Shown: piece by piece, positions 63,111 to 64,000 of the stretch | Numbering within the stretch: position 1 is the first letter of the stretch | Layout: every line of letters begins with the position of its first letter | Source: G965207335 sp965222825 | GTDB lineage: Bacteria > Pseudomonadota > Gammaproteobacteria > PS1 > Pseudothioglobaceae | Assembly: GCA_965222825.1 (NCBI GenBank) | Contig: OZ244964.1 | Location: 496,001 to 560,000 of the forward strand | DNA length: 64,000 nt | Direction: 5' to 3' | Made by a program: the position numbers and the translations under genes | The notes under the pieces: model-generated | The model's database searches: none | What the model was told of the DNA's origin: nothing | Seen by the model: the letters and a program-made list of their open reading frames with translations, nothing else

Positions 63111-64000
63111 ATGATACTACAAGACATAACAAAAGCAACCCAACAAAATATATTTAGTGGTCAATCAGATGCGCAATCACAATCTACATACCTACTTTTT
63201 CTTAAAGTAAGTGAGAGAAAAACCTATAAAGATATAGCATTTGCTTTGGGGTTAAATAATCATACTGTTTTGCGTTGGCGTGAGTTAAAAGCAGTGCCAA
63301 AGCACTGTCACTACGATTTTTTAAGAATGTTAGGTAAATCAACAAAAGAGTATTTAAAACAACATAAAGCAAGAGATAAAGACCAATTTTATACTAAGCC
63401 AGAAATAGCACAATATTGCTTAAACAAATTAAATACTGTTTTAACAGATTTAAATATTGATTACTCTAAATATCATTTTATAGAGCCGAGTGCTGGTTGT
63501 GGTTGGTTTTATGAAAAACTACCTAAAAATAGGCGTATAGGTATTGATATAGAACTAAACACATGCACATTTAGTGATAGTAAGTTAATCTGCTGTGATT
63601 ATTTACAATGGATACCAGAACACCTAAATAAATATATTGTTGTTGGCAATCCTCCATTTGGATTAAGAGGGCATACGGCATTACAATTTATCAACCATTC
63701 AGCTGGCTTTGCTGATGTGGTAGCTTTTATCCTACCTCAATTATTTGACAGTGATGGCAAGGGTACAACGGGTAAACGAGTTAAGGACTATAAATTAGCA
63801 CACACAGAAGCACTGCCTACAAACTCATTCGCATATCCAAATGGTGAAGATGTGACTGTTTGCACCGTATTCCAAGTTTGGACTAAAATAAATATAGCGA
63901 ATATTAAAATCAAACACAAACCAACAGCTAAGCAGTATATACGCATTTACTCACTCTCAGATGGTGGCACACCCAGTAGCACTCGCAATAAAAAAATGCT
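63111..64000 (+). CDS. Helix-turn-helix/N6-adenine methyltransferase fusion (runs off the window end)
   Basis: At least 296 codons are open from the ATG at 63111. A small helix-turn-helix (about 33-75, KTYKDIAFALGLNNHTVLRWRELK) precedes a methyltransferase domain with KDQFYTKPEIAQYCL, motif I EPSAGCG at 125-131 and motif IV NPPFG at 180-184, so it is a D/NPPY-type amino-methyltransferase. Such proteins occur in restriction-modification and phage contexts. No ribosome site is evident, and the cognate endonuclease is not visible before the window ends. It seems accessory, inserted after dusA. The 166 bp before it hold no gene. Confidence 0.75.
   Translation, partial: MILQDITKATQQNIFSGQSDAQSQSTYLLFLKVSERKTYKDIAFALGLNNHTVLRWRELKAVPKHCHYDFLRMLGKSTKEYLKQHKARDKDQFYTKPEIAQYCLNKLNTVLTDLNIDYSKYHFIEPSAGCGWFYEKLPKNRRIGIDIELNTCTFSDSKLICCDYLQWIPEHLNKYIVVGNPPFGLRGHTALQFINHSAGFADVVAFILPQLFDSDGKGTTGKRVKDYKLAHTEALPTNSFAYPNGEDVTVCTVFQVWTKINIANIKIKHKPTAKQYIRIYSLSDGGTPSSTRNKKM

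Noticed and set aside
1..64000. CRISPR arrays and tRNA or rRNA genes
   Set aside because: No regularly spaced direct repeats and no cloverleaf other than the tmRNA ends were seen by eye on either strand. The long repeats present are coding (PDZ protein, L17 tail) or terminal inverted repeats.

Overview
The window is A+T-rich bacterial chromosome and looks gammaproteobacterial. It has a Kdo transferase (waaA), LptE, MlaA, DusA, CysM, a PpsR/PpsA pair, tmRNA with an ANENNYALAA tag, and the str, S10, spc and alpha ribosomal clusters in the standard order. Several genes handle reduced sulfur: a persulfide-dioxygenase-like hydrolase, a YeeE/YedE transporter, two TauE/SafE permeases, a SoxW-like double thioredoxin, and a rubrerythrin/CCG Fe-S/DUF3501 set. 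That content and the base composition fit a thiotrophic gammaproteobacterium such as a SUP05/Thioglobaceae relative. This is inference; no species can be named from the sequence.

Layout. 1-0.65 kb: start of obgE (minus) and a 204-bp element with perfect 13-bp inverted ends. 0.7-2.6 kb: waaA, then a frameshifted remnant of an NHLP-type RiPP precursor. 2.6-13.9 kb: envelope, transport and sulfur genes (thioredoxin, TSUP, SYLF lipoprotein-like protein, outer-membrane barrel, MFS, persulfide dioxygenase, YeeE/YedE, a large PDZ-plus-repeat protein, Na+/alanine symporter, cysM). 14.0-16.7 kb: overlapping lptE-holA-proA. 16.7-26.6 kb: accessory block with Phd/PIN toxin-antitoxin, tyrS, PLD-helicase, VapBC, Eco57I-like methyltransferase, then remnants of a reverse transcriptase and a HicB antitoxin. 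26.9-36.2 kb: mpl, msrB, cca, ppsA/ppsR and the rubrerythrin-Fe-S-DUF3501-TSUP set. 36.3-56.4 kb: tmRNA, yqeY, rpsU and the whole alpha-spc-S10-str block, all on the minus strand. 56.7-61.8 kb: carA-mlaA-carB (minus). 62.0-64.0 kb: dusA and a truncated methyltransferase with a helix-turn-helix.

How parts fit together. The 18.6-26.0 kb genes look like a restriction or DNA-modification system: a PLD-nuclease/SNF2 helicase and an adenine methyltransferase with TaqI-like target recognition, split by a VapBC pair. Their reading frames are chained by ATGA, TAATG and TAGTG overlaps to each other and to the housekeeping gene tyrS, and through tyrS to an upstream Phd/PIN pair. The sulfur genes would move sulfur species across the inner membrane, oxidise persulfide to sulfite and export or import the products.

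Most noteworthy: the decayed NHLP/TOMM-like precursor (2.2-2.5 kb); the toxin-antitoxin/tyrS/PLD-helicase/VapBC/methyltransferase chain; two unknown membrane genes inside the ribosomal operon between secY and rpmJ; mlaA between carA and carB; a hexanucleotide microsatellite that encodes a Glu-Gln tail on ribosomal protein L17; and a Cca enzyme that has lost its HD catalytic residues.
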